From Pseudokineococcus marinus (GTDB lineage: Bacteria; Actinomycetota; Actinomycetes; Actinomycetales; Quadrisphaeraceae), in NCBI RefSeq assembly GCF_037482405.1, contig NZ_JBBHZZ010000009.1, positions 1 through 64,000 on the forward strand: a DNA stretch of 64,000 bases. The letters are read 5' to 3'. Made by a program: the position numbers and the translations under genes. Below the pieces are notes generated by a model. That model was given only the letters and a program-made list of their open reading frames with translations. It ran no database searches and was not told the DNA's origin. Shown one piece after another: positions 16,307 through 24,426 of this stretch (within the stretch, counting starts at the first letter, position 1; each line of letters opens with the position of its first letter).

Positions 16307-17851
16307 TCAGTAGCTGGGCGCGAGGTCGTCGTCGCGGCTGCGGCGCCCACCGGGCGTGCCCTCGCCGTCGGCGGGCGGCTCGTCACCGGCGTCGCCGTCG
16401 GCGTCGTCGTCCCGCTCGCCGCCGGAGAGGGCGCCCGTGTCGAGGTCCTGCCGCGTGATGTGGAGCACGAGGCGGGTCCACACGACGGCGATGACGCCGT
16501 AGACGACCGTGAAGGCGGCGAGCGCGGCGAGCGCCTCGCCGGCGGTGAGGCCCGGCGAGAGGCCGTCCTCGGTGCGGGTGAGCCCGAAGGCGAGCCACGG
16601 CTGGCGGGCCGTCTCGGTGAAGACCCACCCGAAGGTGCCGGCGGCGGCGGGCAGCAGGGGCAGCACCGGCAGGAGGCGCAGCGCGCGGCGCACCCAGCGG
16701 TTCTCCACAGGCAGCTCGTGCCCGCGGCGGGTCGCCCAGAGGTAGGCGGCGGCGATCGCCGCGGCGGCCATCCCGATGCCGATCATGGCGCGGAAGGACC
16801 AGTAGGCCATCCACACGACGGGCGCGTACTCCCCCGGTCCGAACTGGGCGGCGTACTGGGCCTGCAGGTCGTCGATGCCCTGGACGGTCGCCGTCGGGTC
16901 GCCGACGGCGAGGACCGACAGCAGGTACGGGACGTCGAGGCTGAAGAACGGCTCGCCGCCGCCCGGCCGGCCGATGGCGAAGATCGAGAAGGGGGCGCCG
17001 GCCGTCGTCGTGTAGAGGGCCTCGGCGGCCGCCATCTTCATGGGCTGCACCTGCGTCATGACCTTGCCGAGGACGTCGCCCGTCAGCGCCGTGAGGGCGC
17101 CGCCCGCGAGGGTGAGCCAGGCGCCGACCCGGGCGAGGGTGCCGAAGGCGAGCCGCTGCTCGTGGTCGTCGCCGCCCTCGGGCTCGCCCGGCTCCCCGAG
17201 GCCCGAGGCCGTCGGCACGTGCACCCAGCGGCGCCAGGCGCCGATCGCCAGGAGGAGGGCGCCGCCGAGCATGGCCGCGCCCGCGATGGTGTGCGGGAAC
17301 GCCGCGAGGTTCACGGGGTTGGTCATGAGGCCCAGGAAGGACTCGAGGCGGGCCCGGCCGCGCTCGGCGTCCCAGGTGTAGGCCACCGGGTTCTGCATGA
17401 AGGCGTTGGCCGCGAGGATGACGAACGCCGAGATGAGCGTCCCGACGGCGACGACCCAGATCGTCGCGAGGTGCAGGCGCCGCGGCAGGCGGTCCCAGCC
17501 GAAGTACCAGAGACCGAGGAAGGTCGCCTCGAGGAAGAAGGCGAGCATCCCCTCGATCGCCAGCGTGGGCCCGAAGACGTCGCCGTAGGCGCGGGCGAAG
17601 TCGCTCCAGCCCAGGCCGAACTGGAACTCCTGCACGAGACCGGTGACGACGCCGACCGCGAAGGTGACGAGGAGCAGCTTGCCGACGAGCAGCGTGAGGC
17701 GGCGGTACCGCTCGCGCCCGGTCCGGTGCCAGGCCGTGTGCAGCCCGGCGGTCACCGCGGCGAGCGTGATCGAGAGCGGCACGAACAGGTAGTGGTAGAT
17801 CGTCACCACCGCGAACTGCAGCCGCGTGATGTCGAGCACGTCGAGCGCCAT
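16307..17851 (-). CDS. cydA: Cytochrome bd oxidase subunit I
   Basis: CydA (514 aa) carries the three hemes. DITRLQFAVVTIYHYLFVPLSI holds the His ligand of the high-spin haem, GLVQEFQFGLGWSDFARAYGDVFG, ILAANAFMQNPVAY and FPHTIAGAAMLGG follow, then the Q-loop region and VVWMAYWSFRAMIGIGM with the Met ligand. The C terminus is a charged Asp/Glu/Gly-rich tail of about 45 residues. The ATG at 17851 matches the family start; longer reading upstream runs through the regulatory region. It is first in the cydA-cydB-cydDC operon and divergent from a BlaI-type repressor, which may control it. Confidence 0.96.
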   Translation of the reverse strand: MALDVLDITRLQFAVVTIYHYLFVPLSITLAAVTAGLHTAWHRTGRERYRRLTLLVGKLLLVTFAVGVVTGLVQEFQFGLGWSDFARAYGDVFGPTLAIEGMLAFFLEATFLGLWYFGWDRLPRRLHLATIWVVAVGTLISAFVILAANAFMQNPVAYTWDAERGRARLESFLGLMTNPVNLAAFPHTIAGAAMLGGALLLAIGAWRRWVHVPTASGLGEPGEPEGGDDHEQRLAFGTLARVGAWLTLAGGALTALTGDVLGKVMTQVQPMKMAAAEALYTTTAGAPFSIFAIGRPGGGEPFFSLDVPYLLSVLAVGDPTATVQGIDDLQAQYAAQFGPGEYAPVVWMAYWSFRAMIGIGMAAAAIAAAYLWATRRGHELPVENRWVRRALRLLPVLPLLPAAAGTFGWVFTETARQPWLAFGLTRTEDGLSPGLTAGEALAALAAFTVVYGVIAVVWTRLVLHITRQDLDTGALSGGERDDDADGDAGDEPPADGEGTPGGRRSRDDDLAPSY

Positions 17852-17891
17852 GGCCGGTCCGTCCTGCCCGTCGAGGGAGTCCCGAGCGCCT

Positions 17892-17963
17892 TCTACGACG
17901 CTCGCCGTAGATACTACGCGTCGTCGTACGTCGGCTTGCGTACGGGGTGCGACGTACGACGAG
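17892..17963. promoter_or_regulatory. Candidate BlaI-type operators between cydA and blaI
   Basis: TCTACGACG-CT-CGCCGTAGA (17892-17911) is an imperfect 20-bp palindrome resembling the TACTACA-type inverted repeats bound by BlaI/MecI proteins. A second, looser pair, CGTACG...CGTACG, lies near 17939-17958. The site lies between the divergent cydA and blaI starts, so one repressor could act on both. Confidence 0.5.
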
Positions 17964-17990
17964 CGGTCGTCGTCAGCCTGGTGGCGGCGG

Positions 17991-17996
17991 TACGCT
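17991..17996 (+). promoter_or_regulatory. Candidate -10 (TACGCT) for leaderless blaI
   Basis: TACGCT ends 6 nt before the ATG at 18003; no SD sequence is present. Confidence 0.5.
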
Positions 17997-18002
17997 CGCC
18001 CG

Positions 18003-18377
18003 ATGGCCGGGACGGGACTGGGGGACCTCGAGCGCGAGGTCATGGCGCAGCTGTGGGGCGCGCGCGAGCCGATGACGGTGCGCCAGGTGCACGAGAGCCT
18101 CAGCGCCGGACGCTCCCTCGCCTACACGACCGTGATGACGGTGCTCGACCGGCTGGCGAAGAAGGGCGTCGTCCGCCAGGAGCGCGCCGACCGCGCGTAC
18201 CGCTACGCCCCCGTGCAGACCCGCGAGGAGATGACGGCGGCGCTCATGCTCGACGCGCTCGGGGCCGCGCCCGACGACGCCGCGCGCGACGCCGCGCTCG
18301 TGCACTTCGTCGGCCGGGTCGGGCCCGAGGGGGCCGCCGCGCTGCGCGCGGCCCTCGAGGCCTCCCGCCCCGCCTGA
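18003..18377 (+). CDS. BlaI/MecI-family transcriptional repressor
   Basis: The 124-aa protein is a winged-helix repressor of the BlaI family: LGDLEREVMAQLWGAREPMTVRQVHESL, then AYTTVMTVLDRLAKKGVVRQERADRAYRYAP, and a C-terminal dimerisation helix. In the classical system the repressor is cleaved when a membrane M56 protease senses a signal. The M56 gene follows 16 nt downstream, so the two form a unit. The palindromes upstream are the likely operator. Its regulon may include cydA, but this is inference. Confidence 0.9.
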   Translation: MAGTGLGDLEREVMAQLWGAREPMTVRQVHESLSAGRSLAYTTVMTVLDRLAKKGVVRQERADRAYRYAPVQTREEMTAALMLDALGAAPDDAARDAALVHFVGRVGPEGAAALRAALEASRPA

Positions 18378-18393
18378 GCCCGGCCGCGCGCGC

Positions 18394-19329
18394 GTGACGT
18401 CGATCGCGCTGGGCGCCCTCGGCCTCGCGCTGTCCCTGCTCGTCCCCGAGGCCCTGGCGCGCGCCCGGTGGACGGCGAGGGTGCCGCGCGCGTCCGTCCT
18501 GCTGTGGCAGGCCGTGACCCTGGCCTCGGTCCTGTCGGCGGTCGGCGTCGTGCTCGTCGGCCCCGAGGAGCTCGTCCGCGCGCTCGACACCGGCCCGGAC
18601 GTCGAGGCCTGGGCGCTCGTGGGAGCGCTCCTCGTGGCCGCGCTCATCACGGCGCGCCTGCTCGTCTCGCTGGCCGGCGTCATGGTGCGCTCGCGGCGGC
18701 GACGGGCGCGGCACGCCCAGCTCGTCGACCTCCTCGACCGCGCCGAGCAGCACGCCGACCTCGAGACCCCGGGCGCCGCGCCCCTGCGCGTCCTCGACGG
18801 ACCCCTGCCGCTCGCCTACTGCCTGCCGGGCCGCTCGCCGCGCGTCGTCGTCAGCGGGGCCGCGCTCGACGCCCTGAGCCGCGACCAGGTCCGCGCCGTC
18901 CTCGCGCACGAGCAGGCGCACCTGCGCGCCCGGCACGACCTCGTCCTCGAGTCCTTCACGGCCGTCCACCGCGCCGTCCCCGCGCCGCTGCGCAGCCGCA
19001 CCGCGCTCGACGCCGTCCACCTGCTGCTCGAGATGGCGGCGGACGACGTCGCGCGCGCCCGCTGCGGCGCCGAGCCCCTGCGCGGGGCGCTCGCGACGAT
19101 GACGTCCACGGGCGACCTCGCGACGACCGCGAGCGACGGCCCGCCCGCCGGGGAGGCCGCCGACCGGGAGCGGCGGCTCGAGCGCCTGCGCGGGGCCGCG
19201 CCGACGTCGTCGCGCCTGCGCGCCGGCGTCCTGTCCCTCGCGGTCGCCGTGCTCGTGCTGCCGACCGTCTTCCTCGTCTGGCCCTGGCTCGTCGACGCCC
19301 TCGCCGCGGGGCCGCTCCTCGGCCGCTGA
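18394..19329 (+). CDS. M56-family (BlaR1-like) membrane zinc metallopeptidase
   Basis: The 311-aa protein has hydrophobic segments at about residues 1-20, 27-50, 62-82 and near the C terminus. The zinc-protease motif HEQAHLRARHDLVLE lies in the cytoplasmic loop after VVVSGAALDALSRDQVRAVLA. It has no penicillin-binding sensor domain, so it is the short actinobacterial form rather than a true BlaR1. It is expected to cleave or otherwise relieve the upstream BlaI-type repressor. The start is GTG 18394. Confidence 0.88.
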   Translation: MTSIALGALGLALSLLVPEALARARWTARVPRASVLLWQAVTLASVLSAVGVVLVGPEELVRALDTGPDVEAWALVGALLVAALITARLLVSLAGVMVRSRRRRARHAQLVDLLDRAEQHADLETPGAAPLRVLDGPLPLAYCLPGRSPRVVVSGAALDALSRDQVRAVLAHEQAHLRARHDLVLESFTAVHRAVPAPLRSRTALDAVHLLLEMAADDVARARCGAEPLRGALATMTSTGDLATTASDGPPAGEAADRERRLERLRGAAPTSSRLRAGVLSLAVAVLVLPTVFLVWPWLVDALAAGPLLGR

Positions 19330-19373
19330 CCCTCCGGCGCGCCCTCTCCGCGACCCGCCCAGGCGCCTGGCCC

Positions 19374-19478
19374 GGCGAGCTGTCGACGAGGTGCCGCGCA
19401 GAGCGCCGCCCTCACGGCGATCTGTCGACGACGTGCCCATCGGGACACCGTCATCCCGGCGATCTGTCGACGACGTGC
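19374..19478. repeat. Repeat array D: three phased GGCGA-N2-TGTCGAC-N3-GTGC units
   Basis: Units of 21 nt start at 19374, 19416 and 19458, exactly 42 bp apart. The second and third are identical; the first differs at two positions. The two 21-nt spacers are unrelated. The array fills the convergent junction between the M56 gene and the dienelactone hydrolase gene. Confidence 0.87.
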
Positions 19479-19494
19479 GGCCCTGGAAGCGGGG

Positions 19495-20466
19495 TCAGGC
19501 GGAGGGAGCGTCCCCTGCGGCCCGGCCCACGCGCGTCGTGCCCGGCCGAGCGGCACCGATCCAGCCGACGGGCGCCTCCCCCGCCGCGGGCGGCGCGTCG
19601 TCGGAGCCCACCCCGGCCACGGCGTCGACGGTGCCCGGTCCGCCGGGCGCGACAGCCGCGTCCTCCGACGACGACGTCCCGGTGCCCAGCCCGGCCCGGT
19701 CGGCGTCGCCGCGCAGGTGGACGTCGAAGAAGGCGAGGATGCGGCGCCGCGCGTCGGCGGAGGCCTCGTGGTCGTGCGAGACGCCCATGACACGGCTCAT
19801 GAGCGGCACGAGCGGCGAGGTGTCCGCCGTCCGCGTGATGAAGCCGTGCTGCGCGCCCGAGTACTCGCGGACGTCGTGCGGGACCCCCGCGCGGTCGAGC
19901 GCGGCCTCGAGGCGCGCCGCTCCCCCGGCGAGCATCCTGTCGCGGCCGCCGAAGCTCGCGACGACGGGGCAGGCGCCCTCGACGACGCGGTCCAGGGCGG
20001 CGTCGTCGTCCGGGAGCATCCCGTAGTTGACCGACGCCGCCGACCACCCCGGGCGCCCGGCGAGCAGGAGCGCGAAGCCGCCGCCCATGCAGAACCCGAT
20101 GACGCCCACGGTGCCGGTGCAGTCCTCGCGCGCGGCGAGCGCGGCCCGCCCCGCCTCGATGCGCGCGAAGGCCGGCCCCTCGCCGCGGCTGACCTGCTGC
20201 AGCGTGCGCGCGACGCACGGCACCCGCCCCCAGCCCCGGGTGCGCCCGTCCTTGGCGTAGAGGTCCGGCAGCATCGCGACGTACCCGGCGGCGGCGAGCC
20301 AGTCGGCCTGGTCGCGCATGTCGTCGGACATGCCGAAGGCGTCGTGCACGACGACGACGCCCGGCCACGGGCCCGGGTCTCGGCGCGTCTCGGGGGGCGT
20401 CGACACGTACGCCGGCATCCCCGTGCCGCTGTCGCCGTCGGGGCCGGGGACGGTCGTCGTCGTCAT
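19495..20466 (-). CDS. Dienelactone hydrolase family alpha/beta hydrolase
   Basis: The 323-aa protein has the DLH fold: VVVVHDAFGMSDDMRDQADWLAAAGYVAMLPDLY, the nucleophile Cys in VIGFCMGGGFAL, the Asp in FGGRDRML, and the His in YSGAQHGF. DLH enzymes hydrolyse cyclic enol-lactones or related esters; the substrate here is unknown. The last 75 residues after HLRGDAD are Gly/Ala/Pro-rich and not part of the domain. The gene begins 51 nt after the MFS transporter stop on the same strand, so it may be the third gene of the MarR-MFS unit. Confidence 0.87.
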   Translation of the reverse strand: MTTTTVPGPDGDSGTGMPAYVSTPPETRRDPGPWPGVVVVHDAFGMSDDMRDQADWLAAAGYVAMLPDLYAKDGRTRGWGRVPCVARTLQQVSRGEGPAFARIEAGRAALAAREDCTGTVGVIGFCMGGGFALLLAGRPGWSAASVNYGMLPDDDAALDRVVEGACPVVASFGGRDRMLAGGAARLEAALDRAGVPHDVREYSGAQHGFITRTADTSPLVPLMSRVMGVSHDHEASADARRRILAFFDVHLRGDADRAGLGTGTSSSEDAAVAPGGPGTVDAVAGVGSDDAPPAAGEAPVGWIGAARPGTTRVGRAAGDAPSA

Positions 20467-20517
20467 GCGGGCACCCTCGTCCGCCCGTCCCCGTGCCGCA
20501 CGCCGGGGAGGACGGGT

Positions 20518-21840
20518 TCAGGCGGCGCTGCGCGCCGCGCGGCCGCCGGCGGCGTCGAGGGAGTCGCGCGCCGCGGCCCCCTCGTCGGGGTGCAGCACCT
20601 GCAGGTGCGGCTGCTCGTGCAGGCGGTACCGGATGCGCAGCCGGTCGCGGCGCAGCACCCAGACGACGGCGCCCGCGACGGCGACGAGCGCGCTGGCGCC
20701 GCCGACGTAGATCGTCCACCGGGCGCCGAAGACGTCACCCACGACCCCGATGAGGGGCGAGCCGAGGGGCGTGCCCCCCATGAAGATCATCATGTAGAGC
20801 GCCATCACCCGCCCGCGCATCGCCGGGTCGGTCGTCGACTGCACGTACGTGTTGGCGGCCGTCATCATCGTGAGGCTGGACAGACCGACCGGGATGAGCG
20901 AGATCGCGAACAGCGTGTAGGTCGGCATGCTCGCGGCCACGAGCGACGCGACGCCGAAGGCGCCGGCGGCCCCGAAGACGAGCCGCAGGCGCGGGACGTC
21001 CCGCCGGGCGGCGAGCAGAGCGCCCGAGAGCGAGCCGATGGCGAGGATCGACCCGAGGACGCCGTACTCCGTGGCGCCCTTGTCGAACACCTGCGTCGCC
21101 ACCAGCCCCGTCGTCAGCTGGTAGTTCATCCCCAGCGTCCCGACGGTGCCGATGACGACGAGGATGACGACGACGTCGGGCCGTCGGCGCACGTAGCGCA
21201 GGCCCTCGCGCACCTGCCCCTTCCCCCGCTGGGCCGCCGGGAACGGGTGCAGCTCAGAGGTCCGCAGACACCCGACGGCGACGACCGTCGCCGCGAAGGA
21301 CACGGCGTTGATGAGGAAGACCGGCCCGGTGCCGAAGGCGGCGATGAGCAGGCCCGCGACGCCGGGGCCGATGAGGCGGGCGCCGTTGAACGAGGCGCTG
21401 TTGAGGCCGATGGCGTTGCCGAGGTGGTCGGGCGGCACGAGCGCCGCGACGAAGGTCTGCCGCGCGGGGGCGTCGAAGGCCGTCGTCAGCCCGAGGAGGG
21501 TCGCGAGCGCGTAGACGTGCCACAGCTCGGCCTGCTGGGTGACGACGAGGAGCCCGAGCACCAGGCCCCACAGGCCCGAGAGGCCCTGGGTCCACATGAG
21601 GAGCTTGCGCTTGTCGAAGCGGTCGGCGACGACGCCCGCGTACGGGCCGAGCAGGAGCATCGGCAGGAACTGGAGGCCCGTCGTGATGCCGACGGCGACG
21701 CCGGAACCGGCGGTGAGCACCTGCAGGACGAGCCAGTCCTGGGCGACGCGCTGCATCCAGGTGCCGACGTTGCTGACGAGGGCACCCGCGGCCCAGATGC
21801 GGTAGTTGCGGATGTGCAGCGAGCGGAAGGTCGCGCTCAT
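20518..21840 (-). CDS. MFS transporter (MFS_3/enterobactin-exporter-like)
   Basis: The 440-aa polytopic protein begins MSATFRSLHIRNYRIWAAGALVSNVGTWMQ, the hallmark of the MFS_3 drug or siderophore exporter group, followed by GPYAGVVADRFDKRKLL and AFDAPARQTFVAALVP. A second half with about six helices ends in a short charged tail. It probably exports a small molecule or drug. Its ATG overlaps the stop of the MarR regulator in ATGA, so the regulator and pump are cotranscribed. Confidence 0.9.
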   Translation of the reverse strand: MSATFRSLHIRNYRIWAAGALVSNVGTWMQRVAQDWLVLQVLTAGSGVAVGITTGLQFLPMLLLGPYAGVVADRFDKRKLLMWTQGLSGLWGLVLGLLVVTQQAELWHVYALATLLGLTTAFDAPARQTFVAALVPPDHLGNAIGLNSASFNGARLIGPGVAGLLIAAFGTGPVFLINAVSFAATVVAVGCLRTSELHPFPAAQRGKGQVREGLRYVRRRPDVVVILVVIGTVGTLGMNYQLTTGLVATQVFDKGATEYGVLGSILAIGSLSGALLAARRDVPRLRLVFGAAGAFGVASLVAASMPTYTLFAISLIPVGLSSLTMMTAANTYVQSTTDPAMRGRVMALYMMIFMGGTPLGSPLIGVVGDVFGARWTIYVGGASALVAVAGAVVWVLRRDRLRIRYRLHEQPHLQVLHPDEGAAARDSLDAAGGRAARSAA

Positions 21841-22337
21841 GGGGCGACCACCCGCCGCAGGATCTGCGCGGCCTCGGCGAGGACGGCGCGCTCGTGGGGG
21901 GTGAGCCCGGCGAGCCGCTTGGTCAGCCACTGGTCGCGGCGGCGCCGGGTGGCCTGCAGGAGCTCGCGGCCGGCCGGCGTCGTCTCGACGAGCACCTGCC
22001 GGCGGTCGTCGGGGTGCGGGCGGCGGGCGACGACGCCCGCCTCGACGAGGGCGGCGAGCGAGCGCGTCATCGACGGCGGCTGCACGTGCTCGGCCTCGGC
22101 GAGCGCGCTGGGCGTCGTCGGCTCCATGCGCTCGAGGAGCGCGAGGACGGAGTACTGGCTGTCGGGGAGGGCGTCCTCGGTCCGCTCGGCGCGGATGCGG
22201 CGCACCGAGCGCATGAGCGCGACGCGCAGGTCGGCCGCGAGGGCGGAGGGGCCGGTGCCGGGGGCGCTGCGCCGCACCGGCCCGCCGTCGGCCGCGGGAG
22301 CGCGCTCGGCGGGACGGGTGCGGAGCTGCTGGGGCAC
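21837..22337 (-). CDS. MarR-family transcriptional regulator
   Basis: The 166-aa product shows the MarR winged helix: LPDSQYSVLALLERMEP, PSALAEAEHVQPPSMTRSLAALVEAGVVARRPHPDDRRQVLVETTPAG. The GTG at 22337 is preferred because TACGCT ends 6 nt before it, a leaderless arrangement, and because the candidate operator would otherwise lie in coding sequence; ATGs at 22355 and 22373 are alternatives. It likely represses itself and the MFS exporter that overlaps its 3' end. Confidence 0.88.
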   Translation of the reverse strand: MPQQLRTRPAERAPAADGGPVRRSAPGTGPSALAADLRVALMRSVRRIRAERTEDALPDSQYSVLALLERMEPTTPSALAEAEHVQPPSMTRSLAALVEAGVVARRPHPDDRRQVLVETTPAGRELLQATRRRRDQWLTKRLAGLTPHERAVLAEAAQILRRVVAP

Positions 22338-22343
22338 GTCGTG

Positions 22344-22367
22344 AGCGTAGGTCATTACCCGGGCTAA
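22344..22367 (-). promoter_or_regulatory. MarR operator/promoter: TTAGCCCGGGTAA palindrome next to TACGCT -10
   Basis: On the minus strand TTAGCCCGGGTAA (22367-22355) is a nearly perfect 13-bp palindrome just upstream of TACGCT (22349-22344). A repressor bound there would cover the spacer of the promoter, fitting MarR autoregulation. Confidence 0.55.
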
Positions 22368-22443
22368 CGACATCCGGGACGGCGGGCATTCCCGCGCCCC
22401 CCGGGGCGGCGCCGGCTCCTGCGGGTGGCGCACCCACCGGCGC

Positions 22444-22449
22444 TACCGT
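22444..22449 (+). promoter_or_regulatory. Candidate -10 (TACCGT) for leaderless DUF2530 gene
   Basis: TACCGT ends 6 nt before the GTG at 22456. Confidence 0.45.
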
Positions 22450-22455
22450 CTCCCC

Positions 22456-22845
22456 GTGAGGTTCGCGCGCCTGCCCATGGAGGAGCGGCCGACGCCGCCC
22501 GCGCCGCGGACCGACGACCGGGTCGCCGCGCTCGCCGGGTCGGCGGTCTGGGCGGTCTCCCTCGTCGTCGTGCTCGTCCAGCGCGAGGCGCTGCTGGCCG
22601 ACGACCGCGGCTGGTGGGTGTGGTGCTGCGTCGCCGGCCTCGCCCTCGGGCTCGTCGGCCTCCTGCACCTGCAGCGTCGCGAGATCAAGCACCGCACCGC
22701 GGTCCGCCGCGCCCGTCGCGAGGCACGTGCGGCCGCTCGCGAGGTGACCGCCGGCCCCGCGCGCCCGTCCCCGACCGCCCCGCCCGCCCCCTCGCCCGCC
22801 GTCGCCGATGACGAGCCTGCGCGCACCCCCGAGCCGCGCGGCTGA
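22456..22845 (+). CDS. DUF2530-like small membrane protein
   Basis: The 129-aa protein has two hydrophobic helices (about residues 27-43 and 52-72, VWAVSLVVVLVQ and WWVWCCVAGLALGLVGLL), then a basic stretch and a Pro/Ala-rich tail. The layout and the DDRGWWVWCCVAG block match the small actinobacterial DUF2530 family, whose function is unknown. It is transcribed away from the MarR gene. Confidence 0.7.
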   Translation: MRFARLPMEERPTPPAPRTDDRVAALAGSAVWAVSLVVVLVQREALLADDRGWWVWCCVAGLALGLVGLLHLQRREIKHRTAVRRARREARAAAREVTAGPARPSPTAPPAPSPAVADDEPARTPEPRG

Positions 22846-22880
22846 CGCGGCGGCTCCCTCGGCGCCCGCCCCGCCGTCCC

Positions 22881-22886
22881 TAGGGT
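22881..22886 (+). promoter_or_regulatory. Candidate -10 (TAGGGT) for leaderless LLM oxidoreductase gene
   Basis: TAGGGT ends 6 nt before the GTG at 22893; no SD sequence is present. Confidence 0.5.
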
Positions 22887-22892
22887 GGGCGT

Positions 22893-23765
22893 GTGACCGA
22901 CCTCGGCGCCGTCTTCCTGCCCCAGCTCCCGCCCGAGCGCCTGCGCGAGGTGGCGCTGGCGGCCGACGCCTCGGGGCTCGACGAGCTGTGGCTGTGGGAG
23001 GACTGCTTCCGGGAGGCGGGCGTCTCCACCGCGGCCGCGGCCCTCGCCTGGACGGAGCGCGTGCGCGTCGGCGTCGGCCTGCTGCCCGTGCCGCTGCGCA
23101 ACGTCGCGCTGGCCGCCATGGAGATGGCGGTGCTGCACCGCACCTTCCCCGGCCGCGCCGAGATGGTCGTCGGCCACGGCGTGCAGTCGTGGATGGGGCA
23201 GGTCGGCGCGAGGGTCGCCTCCCCGCTGACCCTCCTCGGGGAGCACCTCGACGCGCTGCGCCACCTGCTCGCGGGCGAGGAGGTGACGACGTCGGGCCGC
23301 TACGTGCAGCTCGACGGCGTCCGCCTCGACTGGCCGCCGCTCGGCCCCGTGCGGGTCCTCGCGGGCGCCGAGGGGGCGAAGACGCTGGAGCTCTCCGGCC
23401 GCGCCGCCGACGGCACGGTCCTCGTCGCCGGCACGACCCCGGAGCGCCAGCGGGCCGCCCGCGAGCGCATCGACGCCGGCCGCGCCGCCGCGGGCCGCGA
23501 GGACCACCACCGGGTCGTCACCTACCTGCTCACCGCGACCGGCCCCGACGCCCACGAGCGGATGGCGCGCAGCCGCGCCGAGTGGGACCTCCCCGACGCC
23601 GAGGACGTGGCCGTCGCCGGGACCGCCGAGCAGGTCGCCGACGCCGTCCGCCGCCTCGGCGCCGCGGGCGCCGACGTCGTCGTGCTGCAGCCCACGGCCG
23701 ACGACCCCGACCCCGCGGGCTTCGCCGCCTGGGCCGGCGAGCAGGTCCGCCCGCTCCTGCGCTGA
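22893..23765 (+). CDS. LLM-class flavin/F420-dependent oxidoreductase
   Basis: The 290-aa single-domain TIM-barrel protein belongs to the luciferase-like family: LDELWLWEDCFREAG, VRVGVGLLPVPLRNVALAAMEMAVL, VVGHGVQSWMGQVG, LRHLLAGEEVT, GADGTVL-type AADGTVLVAGTTPE, and a C-terminal VADAVRRLGAAGADVVVLQP. Members use F420 or FMN to oxidise or reduce varied substrates. The substrate cannot be inferred here; no biosynthetic cluster surrounds it. Confidence 0.85.
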   Translation: MTDLGAVFLPQLPPERLREVALAADASGLDELWLWEDCFREAGVSTAAAALAWTERVRVGVGLLPVPLRNVALAAMEMAVLHRTFPGRAEMVVGHGVQSWMGQVGARVASPLTLLGEHLDALRHLLAGEEVTTSGRYVQLDGVRLDWPPLGPVRVLAGAEGAKTLELSGRAADGTVLVAGTTPERQRAARERIDAGRAAAGREDHHRVVTYLLTATGPDAHERMARSRAEWDLPDAEDVAVAGTAEQVADAVRRLGAAGADVVVLQPTADDPDPAGFAAWAGEQVRPLLR

Positions 23766-23865
23766 GGGGCCAGGCGGCGGCTCGACCGGGCGGCGGGGCG
23801 GGCAGGCGGAGGAGCCGACTCGCACTGCCGGGCACACGCCAGGAGCGCCTGGTGACGCGCGCCCG

Positions 23866-24335
23866 GAGCGGGTGGAGGCACGGGCGCGGCAGGCACGTCA
23901 GGCCGGCGCCCCGACCCCAGCGCGCCCCACCCCAGCGCGCCGAGCCAGTGCCCGAGCGCCCGCACCACCACCCGCGGACCCGAGCACGTCCAGCGAGACC
24001 CCACCGGACCCGCCCGCGCGGGTGGCGGCGCGGGCGCGGCAGGCACGTCGGGCCGGCGCCCCGACCCCAGCGCGCTCCGACCCCAGCGCGCCGAGCCAGT
24101 GCCCGAGCGCCTGCATCAACATCCGTGGACCCGGGCACGTCCAGCGAGACCCCACATGACCCTCCCGAGCGGGTGGCGGCGCGGGCGCGGCAGGCACGTC
24201 AGGCCGGCGCCCCGACCCCAGCGCGCCCCAGCACCAGCGCGCCGAGCCAGTGCCCGAGCGCCCGCGCCACCACCCGCGGACCCAGCCGAGCCAGTGCCCG
24301 AGCGCCCGCGCCACCACCCGCGGACCCAGCCGTGG
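23866..24335. repeat. Tandem repeat, about 150 bp x 2.8, upstream of prfC
   Basis: Three copies start at 23866, 24016 and 24167 (periods 150 and 151) at a block reading GGGTGGMGGCRCGGGCGCGG, followed by GGCACGTCRGGCCGGCGCC, CCGACCCCAGCGCGC and CCGAGCCAGTGCCCGAGCG. The third copy is cut short and its last 45 bp (about 24245-24290) is repeated once more. Frames through it encode only Ala/Arg/Pro-rich repeats, so I read it as non-coding. It fills most of the 660-bp gap between the LLM gene and prfC. Confidence 0.85.
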
Positions 24336-24426
24336 CGGACGACCGAGGCGGCGGACGAGGACGCCCGGACGAGGAGGGCGCCGTCGTCGGGGAGGATGGG
24401 GCCGACCACCCACGACAGGACGAGTG

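Noticed and set aside
18394..19329. M56 gene as a beta-lactam sensor (BlaR1)
   Set aside because: It lacks the penicillin-binding sensor domain, and there is no beta-lactamase gene in the window.
23766..24426. Open frames through the 150-bp tandem repeat
   Set aside because: They encode only repetitive Ala/Arg/Pro runs, have no good start signals, and shift frame between copies.
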